Part shown: piece by piece, positions 1-7,778 of the stretch
Layout of the letters: every line of letters starts with the position of its first letter
Numbering within the stretch: the first letter of the stretch is position 1
Assembly (NCBI RefSeq): GCF_014489615.1
Contig: NZ_CP060825.1
Location: 1,963,501 to 2,027,500, forward strand
Reading direction: 5' to 3'
DNA from: Streptomyces genisteinicus
GTDB taxonomy: Bacteria > Actinomycetota > Actinomycetes > Streptomycetales > Streptomycetaceae
Length of the DNA stretch: 64,000 nt
The notes under the pieces: model-generated
The model's input: only the letters and a program-made list of their open reading frames with translations
Database searches by the model: none
What the model was told of the DNA's origin: nothing
Made by a program: the position numbers and the translations under genes

Positions 1-1027
1 TGGTGCCGCCGGTGGCGAGGACCGCCGCGCCGGAGCCGATCCAGGCCAGCATGCGGCGTCTGCGGGGCGGTTCGGGATGCGGGGCGGCCGTGGCCGTGGC
101 GCCGTCGGGCGCCGGCGGCGGGACCCAGGTGGCCTCGATGTCGGGCAGCGCCAGCATCCGCGCGGAGCGTTCGGCGATGAGATGGCTGACGGACGCGGGC
201 AGCCAGCCGCCGTCCGCGGTGTCGGCGGCCCAGGCGGCGCGCAGCGCGGCCGCGTCCGGCCGGCGCGCGGGGTCCTTGTCCAGACAGGCGCGCACCAGGG
301 GGAGGAGTTCGCCGGGCACGCCGTCGAGGGCCGGCTCGTCGTGCACCGTGCGGAACAGCATGGCCTCCACCGGGCCGCTGCCGAAGGGCCGTTGCCCGGT
401 CGCCGCGTGGACGAGCACGCACCCGAGCGAGAACACGTCGCTCGGCGGCCCGACCGGGGCGCCGGTGGCCTGCTCGGGCGAGAGGAACCCGGGCGAGCCG
501 ACGACCATGTCGGTCGCGGTGAGCACCGTGTCGTCCAGCGCGCGGGCGATGCCGAAGTCGATCAGGCGGGGTCCGTCGGGGGCGAGCAGCACGTTTCCCG
601 GCTTCACGTCCCGGTGCACCATGCCCGCCCGGTGCACGGCGTCCAGGGCCTCGGCGAGCATGGCGCCGAGCGCCCGCAGCGCGGGCGCGGGCAGCGGACC
701 GGTGGCGGCGACGGCGTCGGCGAGCGCCGGTCCGGGGACGAACTCCGTGGCCAGCCAGGGGGACGCGGCCTCCGTGTCGGCGTCGACGACCGGCACGGCG
801 TAGCGGTTGACGACCCGGCGGGCGATGGCGACCTCGCGCCGGAAACGGGTGCGGAAGGAGGCGTCGCCCGCGTACTCGGCGCGGATCAGTTTGATGGCGA
901 CGAGGGCGCCGCCCCGGGAGCGGCCGAGCAGCACCACGCCCATGCCGCCGGCGCCGAGCCGGCCGACGACGCGGTAGCCGGCGACGTGCGCGGGGTCGCC
1001 CGGTCCGGGCGGCTGCAGATGGCTCAC
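1..1027 (-). CDS. Hanks-type Ser/Thr protein kinase, C-terminus cut by window edge
   Basis: Membrane Ser/Thr kinase that would phosphorylate proteins on Ser/Thr in the cytoplasm. Reading the minus strand from GTG at 1027 gives a full kinase domain: glycine loop GAGGMGVV near residue 25, catalytic lysine in VAIK near 46, HRDVKPGN near 130-137, and DFGIAR about 20 residues later. After the domain comes a Pro/Ala-rich linker, then RRRM and a hydrophobic stretch at the window edge, which is probably the start of a transmembrane helix. The extracellular part lies outside the window. The start overlaps the stop of the upstream lipoprotein gene as GTGA, so the two are probably translationally coupled. 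Several long plus-strand ORFs here are shadows of this gene. Confidence 0.9.
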   Translation of the reverse strand, partial: MSHLQPPGPGDPAHVAGYRVVGRLGAGGMGVVLLGRSRGGALVAIKLIRAEYAGDASFRTRFRREVAIARRVVNRYAVPVVDADTEAASPWLATEFVPGPALADAVAATGPLPAPALRALGAMLAEALDAVHRAGMVHRDVKPGNVLLAPDGPRLIDFGIARALDDTVLTATDMVVGSPGFLSPEQATGAPVGPPSDVFSLGCVLVHAATGQRPFGSGPVEAMLFRTVHDEPALDGVPGELLPLVRACLDKDPARRPDAAALRAAWAADTADGGWLPASVSHLIAERSARMLALPDIEATWVPPPAPDGATATAAPHPEPPRRRRMLAWIGSGAAVLATGGT

Positions 1028-1902
1028 TTCAGCTCCAGCTCCACGCGGTAGAGCATCTTGGCGCCCGCCTCGGCGGCGAAGCGGATCAGGTCGGTCGTCT
1101 CGTACCCCTCGGCTCCCTTGACGGAGACGGCCGTGGTGACGGTTCCGATCCGGGACTTGCTCCAGACGTACTCCTGCGGGCCGCCGGAGCCGGGGCCGGT
1201 CCACCGCCCGGCCTCGAAGAGGGTGGCGTCGGCGTTCTTCACGTCCTTCGGGTCCAGGTGCATGGACATCAGGCCGTCGAGCCGCTGCCCGCCGCCGAGT
1301 TGCTGCACCGGGCAGCGGAAGCTCTCCTGGACGGTGTCCTTCATCTCGCGGTCCGCGAGCGCCTCGTCGCGGTGCACGGTCACCGTGAGGGAGCCCTGGA
1401 CGCGGCCCTTGCCGTCCTTCGCGGGCATGTCGATGCGCCGGGTGTAGCTGTCCAGCATCCCGGGCGGCAGCGGGGTGCGCGTCCACACGCAGGTGTCGGG
1501 GAGCAGCGGGCGGGTCCCGGCGTTCTCGTACGGGTCGTGGCGGACCATGCCCGGGGTCCAGTCGGCGGGCTCCAGCGAGGCGTTGCGGGTGAGTTCGCGG
1601 GCCCGTTCCGGGGTCCTGGGGACGCGTGCGGGATCGGGCGTGAAGTCGTAGGCGTCCGGCAGCGCTCCGGTCGTGGAGCCGGCCGACGGAGACGGGGACG
1701 GTGACGGTGACGCGTCGGCCGAGGGGGAGGCGGACGCGGTGGGCGCGGCGCCCCGGGTGCTGGTGCGTTCCTGGCCTCCGCAGCCCGTGGCGAGGGCGGC
1801 GAGGGCGAGGGCGGCGCAGCCCACCGCCGCGGTGCGGCTGGCCGGGCGCCCGGCCGGGCGGGTGTGCTCCGGTCCGTGCTGTGACGGCGGTGTTCCTGGC
1901 AT
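1024..1902 (-). CDS. Lipoprotein, paired with Ser/Thr kinase
   Basis: Predicted secreted lipoprotein of 292 aa. The N-terminus has an Arg-containing stretch, a hydrophobic Ala/Leu core and a lipobox LATGC with the lipidated Cys near residue 41. A Ser/Pro/Ala-rich linker follows, then a globular region with two further Cys (DTCVW and SFRCP) that could form a disulfide. I do not recognise the family. The gene is upstream of and overlaps the kinase gene by 4 bp, so it may supply an extracytoplasmic partner or ligand-binding component for that kinase; this is inference from context. A shorter start inside the first 20 codons is possible because the N-terminal region before the hydrophobic core is long. 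Confidence 0.8.
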   Translation of the reverse strand: MPGTPPSQHGPEHTRPAGRPASRTAAVGCAALALAALATGCGGQERTSTRGAAPTASASPSADASPSPSPSPSAGSTTGALPDAYDFTPDPARVPRTPERARELTRNASLEPADWTPGMVRHDPYENAGTRPLLPDTCVWTRTPLPPGMLDSYTRRIDMPAKDGKGRVQGSLTVTVHRDEALADREMKDTVQESFRCPVQQLGGGQRLDGLMSMHLDPKDVKNADATLFEAGRWTGPGSGGPQEYVWSKSRIGTVTTAVSVKGAEGYETTDLIRFAAEAGAKMLYRVELELK

Positions 1903-1997
1903 GTCGTCCCCCCGTGGTCCCGCCCGCCGGCCCGCGGGCCGTGCCGCCCCCGCGGCGTCCGGTGCGAGGCGAGCGTATGCGGCGCGGGTGAACGGCG

Positions 1998-2017
1998 CCT
2001 GAGTGTGCGTACTCAGG
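1998..2017. promoter_or_regulatory. Palindrome CCTGAGT-N6-ACTCAGG between divergent genes
   Basis: Perfect 7-bp arms with a 6-bp spacer lie between the lipoprotein gene (minus) and the LacI-family gene (plus). The placement suits an operator. I cannot say which protein binds. Confidence 0.4.
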
Positions 2018-2131
2018 ACGGCACCGTTGAACTACCCGGTGTCGACGCGCTCTTCGTCCCCCGGCCGTGCCCGCGGGGCCGGGGGCGCCGGGCGTCGCGG
2101 GGCGGTGTGGGCAGGCGCGGGGGGCTGCGGG

Positions 2132-2143
2132 TACAGTCCGATC
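2132..2143 (+). promoter_or_regulatory. -10 element TACAGT of a leaderless promoter
   Basis: TACAGT (2132-2137) is followed by 6 nt and then the GTG start at 2144. No Shine-Dalgarno sequence lies in front of that GTG, so the transcript probably begins at the start codon. Confidence 0.5.
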
Positions 2144-3235
2144 GTGACCGCTCCCGCACGCCTGGCCGACATCGCCGCCCAGGCGGGGGTCAGCGAAGCG
2201 ACGGTGAGCCGGGTTCTCAACGGGAAGCCCGGAGTCGCCGCGACCACCCGCCAGTCCGTCCTCGCCGCTCTCGACGTGCTCGGCTACGAGCGCCCCGTGC
2301 GGCTGCGGCTGCGCAGCGCCGGCCTGGTCGGACTGATCACGCCCGAGCTGGAGAACCCGATCTTCCCCGCGCTCGCGCAGGTGATCGGCCAGGCGCTGAC
2401 CCGCCAGGGGTACACCCCGGTGCTCGCCACCCAGACGCCCGGCGGCTCCACCGAGGACGAGCTGACCGAGATGCTGGTGGAGCGGGGCGTCTCCGGGATC
2501 ATCTTCGTGTCCGGTCTGCACGCCGACACCACCGCGGACACCCAGCGCTACGAGCGGCTGCGCGCGCAGGGGGTGCCGTTCGTCCTCGTGGACGGGTTCT
2601 CGCCGCACGTGCGGGCGCCGTTCATCTCGCCGGACGACCGCGGGGCGATGCAGCTGGCGGTGACCCATCTGGTGTCGCTCGGTCACGTACGGCTCGGACT
2701 GGCCGTCGGGCCGCGCCGTTTCGTCCCGGTGCAGCGGAAGATCGAGGGATTCGTCCGGGCGGTCGGCGACCAGCTCGGCTGCGATCCGCACACCGTCGAG
2801 CACGAGCTGATACAGCACTCGCTCTACACCTTGGAGGGCGGCCAGGCCGCCGCCTCCGCGCTGATGGACCGCGGGTGCACGGCCGTCGTCTGCGCCAGCG
2901 ACATGATGGCGCTGGGCGCGATACGGGCGGCCCGGCAGCGGGGGCTGGAGGTGCCGGACGACGTCTCCGTCGTGGGTTTCGACGACTCCCCGCTGATCGC
3001 CTTCACCGATCCGCCGCTGACCACGGTGCGCAAGCCGGTGCCCGCGATGGGGCAGGCCACGGTACGCGCGCTGCTGGAGGAGATCGGCGACGCGCACTCG
3101 GGCGAGGGGGCCGGGCGGCGGGCTCCGGTGCACGGGGAGTTCGTGTTCATGCCGGAGCTGGTGGTGCGCGGTTCCACGGCCTCCGCCCCCCGGCAGACCC
3201 CCCTGCCGGACCCCCGGGTACCCCCTCGTCCGTAG
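2144..3235 (+). CDS. LacI-family repressor, MalR/Reg1-like
   Basis: LacI/GalR transcription factor of about 363 aa. The N-terminal helix-turn-helix reads RLADIAAQAGVSEATVSRVL, followed by the hinge helix (TRQSVLAALDVLGYERP) and a sugar-binding periplasmic-type domain that contains the family motif GLITPELENPIFP and ends with the usual dimer region (SVVGFDDSPLIAFTDPPLTT). The overall sequence resembles the Streptomyces maltose-regulon repressor MalR/Reg1, but the maltose ABC transporter genes are not beside it in this window, so that identity is a suggestion only. GTG at 2144 was chosen because the helix-turn-helix begins right after it and a -10 element sits 6 nt upstream. The longer frame from 2003 is probably not translated. 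Confidence 0.88.
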   Translation: MTAPARLADIAAQAGVSEATVSRVLNGKPGVAATTRQSVLAALDVLGYERPVRLRLRSAGLVGLITPELENPIFPALAQVIGQALTRQGYTPVLATQTPGGSTEDELTEMLVERGVSGIIFVSGLHADTTADTQRYERLRAQGVPFVLVDGFSPHVRAPFISPDDRGAMQLAVTHLVSLGHVRLGLAVGPRRFVPVQRKIEGFVRAVGDQLGCDPHTVEHELIQHSLYTLEGGQAAASALMDRGCTAVVCASDMMALGAIRAARQRGLEVPDDVSVVGFDDSPLIAFTDPPLTTVRKPVPAMGQATVRALLEEIGDAHSGEGAGRRAPVHGEFVFMPELVVRGSTASAPRQTPLPDPRVPPRP

Positions 3236-3295
3236 GGTGGAGCGGGTGCGGCGATGACCCGACCGAGGGATGATCAGGGTGGGCCGTGTTTCTGG

Positions 3296-3309
3296 CAGAC
3301 TCTCGTCCC
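3296..3309 (+). promoter_or_regulatory. Possible -10 element CAGACT, leaderless
   Basis: CAGACT (3296-3301) followed by 8 nt and ATG at 3310. It supports the internal ATG rather than the GTG at 3286, but the GTG has a purine-rich sequence before it, so this is not decisive. Confidence 0.3.
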
Positions 3310-4254
3310 ATGGGTGAAGCGACCGTGAAGACTCTCGACAGCCGGACGGCGACCCCGTCACCCATCACGGAGGACGAGGCCGCGGTCCCCTCCACGCAGC
3401 ACGACGACGCGCAGCACGACGAGGCGCGCCCCGACGGTGCGCGCCGCCGCCGCGCACCGCGGCGGGTCCGGCGTCCGCGGATCTGGTTCGAAGTCCTGCT
3501 GATCGCGGTGAGTTACTGGACGTATTCGCTGATCCGCAACGCGGTCCCGGAGCAGAAGGAGCAGGCGCTCCGCAACGCCGACTGGATCTGGGAGGCCGAG
3601 AAGACCCTCGGCATAGCGGTGGAGCAGTCCGTCAACCACGCCGTGAACTCGGTGACGTGGCTGATCGTGGCGATGAACTACTACTACGCGACGCTCCACT
3701 TCGTGGTGACCATCGGCGTCCTCGTCTGGCTCTACCGGTGGCACCCGGGCCGCTACGCCGCGGCCCGGCTGGTCCTGTTCGCCACCACCGGTGTGGCACT
3801 GGTCGGTTACTACCTGTATCCGCTCGCGCCGCCCCGGCTGATGAACGGGCAGGACTTCGTCGACACCGTGCTGGTGCACCAGACCTGGGGCTCCATGGCC
3901 TCCGGCAACCTCAAGAACATGTCCAACCAGTACGCGGCGATGCCGTCGATGCACATCGGCTGGTCGCTCTGGTCCGGGCTGATCATCTGCGCGCTGGCGA
4001 CGGCCCCGTGGGCGAAGATCCTGGGCGCCCTGTACCCGACGCTCACCCTGGTCGTGATCGTGGCGACCGCGAACCACTTCTGGCTCGACGCGGTGGGCGG
4101 CATGATCTGCCTGGCGTTCGGCTTCGGCGTCTCGTACGCCTGGTACCGGGCGCTCCCCCAGGGGCTGCCTCGGCAGGTGTCCGCGGAGCCGGACACCCCG
4201 CGCACCCCGCTCGCCGCGCGGCTCGGCCGCCTGCGCGGCCGCTCTCGGGCGTAG
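3310..4254 (+). CDS. PAP2-superfamily membrane phosphatase/phosphotransferase
   Basis: Integral membrane enzyme of about 314 aa. A charged N-terminal segment rich in Arg, Asp and Ala (to about residue 60) is followed by some six membrane segments. The catalytic signatures are visible late in the protein: AMPSMHIGW (PSMH block) and NHFWLDAVGG (H-x3-D block). The classical first PAP2 motif is not obvious, which fits the inositol-phosphotransferase-like PAP2 subgroup seen in actinobacteria. The likely role is in phospholipid, polyprenyl-phosphate or inositol-phospholipid metabolism at the membrane; the substrate cannot be told from sequence. It converges on glnE with about 80 bp between. Alternative start: GTG at 3286. 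Confidence 0.85.
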   Translation: MGEATVKTLDSRTATPSPITEDEAAVPSTQHDDAQHDEARPDGARRRRAPRRVRRPRIWFEVLLIAVSYWTYSLIRNAVPEQKEQALRNADWIWEAEKTLGIAVEQSVNHAVNSVTWLIVAMNYYYATLHFVVTIGVLVWLYRWHPGRYAAARLVLFATTGVALVGYYLYPLAPPRLMNGQDFVDTVLVHQTWGSMASGNLKNMSNQYAAMPSMHIGWSLWSGLIICALATAPWAKILGALYPTLTLVVIVATANHFWLDAVGGMICLAFGFGVSYAWYRALPQGLPRQVSAEPDTPRTPLAARLGRLRGRSRA

Positions 4255-4332
4255 GGCCTCTCCGCCGGCCCGGGTTGCGGCGGGCTCGCGTGCCCCGGCC
4301 GGTCGGCCCGACGCCTCGCCCGCCCCGGCCGG

Positions 4333-7317
4333 TCAGCCCCCGTAGAACACCTCCTCCACCACGGCCCGTGCCCGGCGGGTGACGCGGCGGTAGTCGTCCA
4401 GCATGTCCCCCACGTGACCCGGCCCGTAGCCGAGGTAGCGGCCGACCGCCGCCAGTTCGCGGCCGTCGGAGGGGAAGGTGTCGCCGGCGCGGCCGCGGAC
4501 CAGCATCACGCCCGCCCGCACCCGGGTGGCCAGCACCCAGGCCTCGTCGAGGACGGCCGCGTCGTCGGCGTCGATCAGACCGGCGTCCCGGGCCGCCGCC
4601 AGCGCCTGCCGGGTCCCGGTGGTGCGCAGCTCGGGCACCGACCAGGCGTGGCGCATCTGCAGCAGCTGCACGGTCCACTCGACGTCACTGAGGCCGCCGC
4701 GGCCCAGTTTCGCGTGAAGGGTCGGGTCGGCTCCGCGCGGCAGCCGCTCGGACTCCATGCGCGCCTTGAGCCGGCGGATCTCGCGCTCCGCGTCCTCCCC
4801 GAGACCCCGCTCCGGGTAGCGCAGCGGGTCGACCAGGGCGATGAAGCGGTCGGCCAGGTCCCGGTCGCCGGCCATGGGCCGGGCGCGCAGCAGGGCCTGG
4901 CTCTCCCAGACCAGGGACCAGCGGCGGTAGTACGCCTCGTAGGAGGGGAGGGTGCGGACCAGCGGGCCGCTCTTCCCCTCGGGCCGCAGATCGGCGTCGA
5001 TGAGCAGCGGCGGATCGGCGGTCGGCAGCTGGAGCAGCCGACGCATCTCGGCGACCACGGTGTTCGCGGCGCGCGCCGCCTCCTGTTCGCCGACGCCCTC
5101 GCGGGGCTCGTGGACGAACAGCACGTCGGCGTCGGAGCCGTAGCCGAGCTCCCCGCCGCCGAAACGGCCCATCCCGATGACGGCGAACCGGGTGGGCAGG
5201 GTGTCGCCCCACTCGGCGCGCACCGCCGCCCGCAGGGCCCCGGCGATCGTGGCCGCGGTCAGGTCGGTGACGGCGGTGCCGGTCCGGTCGACGAGGGCCC
5301 CGGGATCGGCCTCGGCGGGGCTGTCCTCGGTGCCGTACGAGCCGATGAGGTCGGCCGCCGCGGTGCGGAACAGCTCGCGCCGGCGCACCCCGCGGGCCGC
5401 GGCGACGGCCGCTTCCGCGGTGTCGGCGCGGCCGACGGCGGCGAGCACCTCCTGCTCCAGGTGCTCGCGCCCGCGCGGGGTCAGCCCGCCGGGGTCGCCG
5501 AGGATGGCGACCGCCTCCGGCGCGCGCAGCAGCAGGTCCGGGGCGAGGCGTCCGGCGGACAGCACCCGGGCCAGGTTCTCCGCCGCCGCGCCCTCGTCCC
5601 GCAGCAGCCGCAGGTACCAGGGGGTCTGCCCGAGGGCGTCCGAGACCTTGCGGAAGCCGAGGAGCCCCGCGTCGGGGTCGGCGGAGTCGGCGAACCAGCC
5701 GAGCAGCACGGGCAGCAGGGTGCGCTGGATGGCGGCCTTGCGGCTGACCCCGGAGGACAGCGCCTCCAGGTGGCGCAGCGCGGTGACCGGGTCGGCGTAG
5801 CCGAGCGCCTCCAGCCGCTGGCCGGCCGCCTTGGCGCTGAGCCGCGCCTCGCCGGGGCCGAGCTGGGCGACGGCGTCCAGCAGCGGGCGGTAGAAGATCT
5901 TCTCGTGCAGCCGGCGCACGACCGACGCGTGGCGCCGCCACTCCCGGTTGACGGCCGGGACCGGGTCGGTCCGCAGCCCGAGCGAGCGGCCCAGGCGCCG
6001 CAGGTCCGCCTCCTGGTCGGGCACCAGGTGGGTGCGGCGCAGCCGGTACAGCTGGATGCGGTGCTCCATGGCGCGCAGGAAGCGGTAGGCGTCGTCGAGC
6101 TGGGCGGCGTCGGCGCGGCCCACGTATCCGCCGGACGCCAGCGCCTGGAGGGCGTCCAGGGTGGTGCCGCTGCGCAGACCGGCGTCGCTGCGGCCGTGCA
6201 CCAGCTGGAGGAGCTGTACGGCGAACTCGACGTCCCGCAGCCCGCCGGGCCCGAGTTTCAGTTCGCGCTCGATCTCGGCGGCCGGGATGTTGTCGACCAC
6301 GCGGCGGCGCATCTTCTGGACGTCGGGGACGAAGTTCTCGCGTTCGGCGGCCTGCCAGACCAGCGGCGAGACGGCCTGGATGTACTCCTCGCCGAGCGTC
6401 AGGTCGCCGGCGACCGCGCGGGCCTTCAGCAGGGCCTGGAACTCCCAGGTCTTGGCCCAGCGCTGGTAGTACGCCAGGTGGCTGGAGAGGGTGCGGACCA
6501 GCGGGCCGTTGCGCCCCTCGGGCCGCAGGTTGGCGTCGACGGGCCAGATGGTGCCCTCGACGGTGGTCTCCGAGCAGATCCGCATCAGATGGGAGGCGAG
6601 CCGGGTCGCGGCCTGGAGCGCCTTGGCCTCGTCGGCGCCGCCCACCGGCTCGCCGACGAAGATCACGTCGACGTCGGAGACGTAGTTCAGCTCGTGGCCG
6701 CCGCACTTGCCCATCGCGATCACGGCCAGCCGGCACAGGGCGGCGTCCTCGGGGGCGGCGGCGCGGGCGATGGCGAGCGCGGCCCGCAGGGTGGCGGTGG
6801 CGAGGTCGGCGAGTTCGGCGGCCGCCTGGGCCACGTCGGTCGTGCCGCACACGTCGCGGGCGGCGATGGCGAGCAGGCAGCGGCGGTAGGAGACGCGCAG
6901 CGCCACCGCGTCGTCCGCGTCGGCGAGACCGCGCTCGAACTCGGCCACGCCGGGGTGCAGGTCGGTGGACTCGTAGGTGTAGAGGGCCTGCCAGTCGTGC
7001 GGGTGGCGGGCCAGGTGGTCGCCGAGCGCCTCGGAGGCGCCGAGGACGCCGAGCAGCCGGTCGCGCAGCGGTTTGGCGGTGACGAGGGTGTCGAGGAAGC
7101 GGCGGCGCTCCCCCTCCTCGTGGGCCTCCGCGATCCGGACGAGGGAGCGCAGCGCCAGATCGGGGTCGGCGGTGGCCCCGAGCGCGTCGAGCAGGACGGG
7201 GTCGCCGCGCACGGCCGACATCGCGGGCAGGTCGAGGAGCCGCTCGGCGGCGGACGGGTCCGTGAAGCCGTGCCGGAGGAGCCGGCTGAACGTGCTGCTT
7301 CTGCGCCCCGGGGTCAT
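4333..7317 (-). CDS. glnE: Bifunctional glutamine synthetase adenylyltransferase/deadenylase
   Basis: GlnE attaches AMP to, and removes AMP from, a tyrosine of glutamine synthetase I, so adjusting ammonium assimilation to nitrogen supply. The 994-aa protein has the two nucleotidyltransferase halves expected: the N-terminal (deadenylase) motif GMGKCGGHELNYVSDVDV near residue 200-215 and the C-terminal (adenylylase) motif GMGRFGGGELGYGSDADV near 715-735. Each contains the catalytic SDxD, and each half has a repeated 'LRPEG(R/K)(N/S)GPLVRTL' block. The start ATG at 7317 has AGGAGAACGGG in front. The longer upstream frame is low-complexity and not supported. A second glutamine synthetase (glnA2) lies 15 kb away; the usual GlnE target glnA is not in the window. 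Confidence 0.97.
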   Translation of the reverse strand: MTPGRRSSTFSRLLRHGFTDPSAAERLLDLPAMSAVRGDPVLLDALGATADPDLALRSLVRIAEAHEEGERRRFLDTLVTAKPLRDRLLGVLGASEALGDHLARHPHDWQALYTYESTDLHPGVAEFERGLADADDAVALRVSYRRCLLAIAARDVCGTTDVAQAAAELADLATATLRAALAIARAAAPEDAALCRLAVIAMGKCGGHELNYVSDVDVIFVGEPVGGADEAKALQAATRLASHLMRICSETTVEGTIWPVDANLRPEGRNGPLVRTLSSHLAYYQRWAKTWEFQALLKARAVAGDLTLGEEYIQAVSPLVWQAAERENFVPDVQKMRRRVVDNIPAAEIERELKLGPGGLRDVEFAVQLLQLVHGRSDAGLRSGTTLDALQALASGGYVGRADAAQLDDAYRFLRAMEHRIQLYRLRRTHLVPDQEADLRRLGRSLGLRTDPVPAVNREWRRHASVVRRLHEKIFYRPLLDAVAQLGPGEARLSAKAAGQRLEALGYADPVTALRHLEALSSGVSRKAAIQRTLLPVLLGWFADSADPDAGLLGFRKVSDALGQTPWYLRLLRDEGAAAENLARVLSAGRLAPDLLLRAPEAVAILGDPGGLTPRGREHLEQEVLAAVGRADTAEAAVAAARGVRRRELFRTAAADLIGSYGTEDSPAEADPGALVDRTGTAVTDLTAATIAGALRAAVRAEWGDTLPTRFAVIGMGRFGGGELGYGSDADVLFVHEPREGVGEQEAARAANTVVAEMRRLLQLPTADPPLLIDADLRPEGKSGPLVRTLPSYEAYYRRWSLVWESQALLRARPMAGDRDLADRFIALVDPLRYPERGLGEDAEREIRRLKARMESERLPRGADPTLHAKLGRGGLSDVEWTVQLLQMRHAWSVPELRTTGTRQALAAARDAGLIDADDAAVLDEAWVLATRVRAGVMLVRGRAGDTFPSDGRELAAVGRYLGYGPGHVGDMLDDYRRVTRRARAVVEEVFYGG

Positions 7318-7401
7318 CCCGTTCTCCTGTTCCGCCCGCCCCGTGTGGATCGGGGACCGGTTCGAGACTAAGGGTGCGCCCACCCGATCAGGGCGAACGG
7401 C

Positions 7402-7506
7402 GGCGCGGTGGCACAGACGCGGGCCCGTGGGGCGGGCGGGGGCTGGTGGGTCGGGCGGGGGCCGGGGGGCGCGGTGGCACAGACGCGGGCCGGTGGGTCG
7501 GGCGGG
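7402..7506. repeat. 39-bp direct repeat, two copies plus a partial third
   Basis: Copies at 7402-7440 and 7468-7506 agree at 37 of 39 positions. The last half of the unit also recurs at 7441-7459. The repeat lies upstream of the glnE start on the non-coding side. Confidence 0.7.
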
Positions 7507-7534
7507 CCTTGTGTGACGGAAGGGGTGCGTGAGA

Positions 7535-7554
7535 TGTGCCATGTTCCTGGCACA
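7535..7554. promoter_or_regulatory. Palindrome TGTGCCA-N6-TGGCACA
   Basis: Perfect 7-bp arms separated by 6 bp, about 220-240 bp from both flanking start codons. Operator-like; the binding protein is unknown. Confidence 0.4.
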
Positions 7555-7778
7555 AACGCCCCGCCGGACCGCATGATCGGTGTTTCCGTCCTCCTGACCG
7601 GTCGGTGGCGAACAGTGCCGTTCACCGCCTTTCGGGGCTTTCGCCGCCTTCGGCGCCCGTCGCGCCGCGGCGGCGCTCCGGCGCCCCCGGCCCGGTCCGG
7701 GCGGACGCGCCGGCCGCATCCGGCCGCCGCATCCGCACCTGCTCCACCCTCCACCTGAACACCGAAAGCACCACCGCC

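Larger units (their letters stand above)
7318..7778. other. Divergent intergenic region glnE / PIG-L deacetylase
   Basis: About 460 bp without a convincing gene. It holds a 39-bp direct repeat (see separate entry), a perfect operator-like palindrome, and a G/C-rich leader in front of the deacetylase gene. ORFs crossing it are low-complexity Arg/Pro/Gly frames and look non-coding. Confidence 0.5.

Noticed and set aside
4414..7371. 985-codon open frame on the plus strand
   Set aside because: It is the antisense shadow of glnE, whose minus frame carries both catalytic motifs; high GC keeps antisense frames open.
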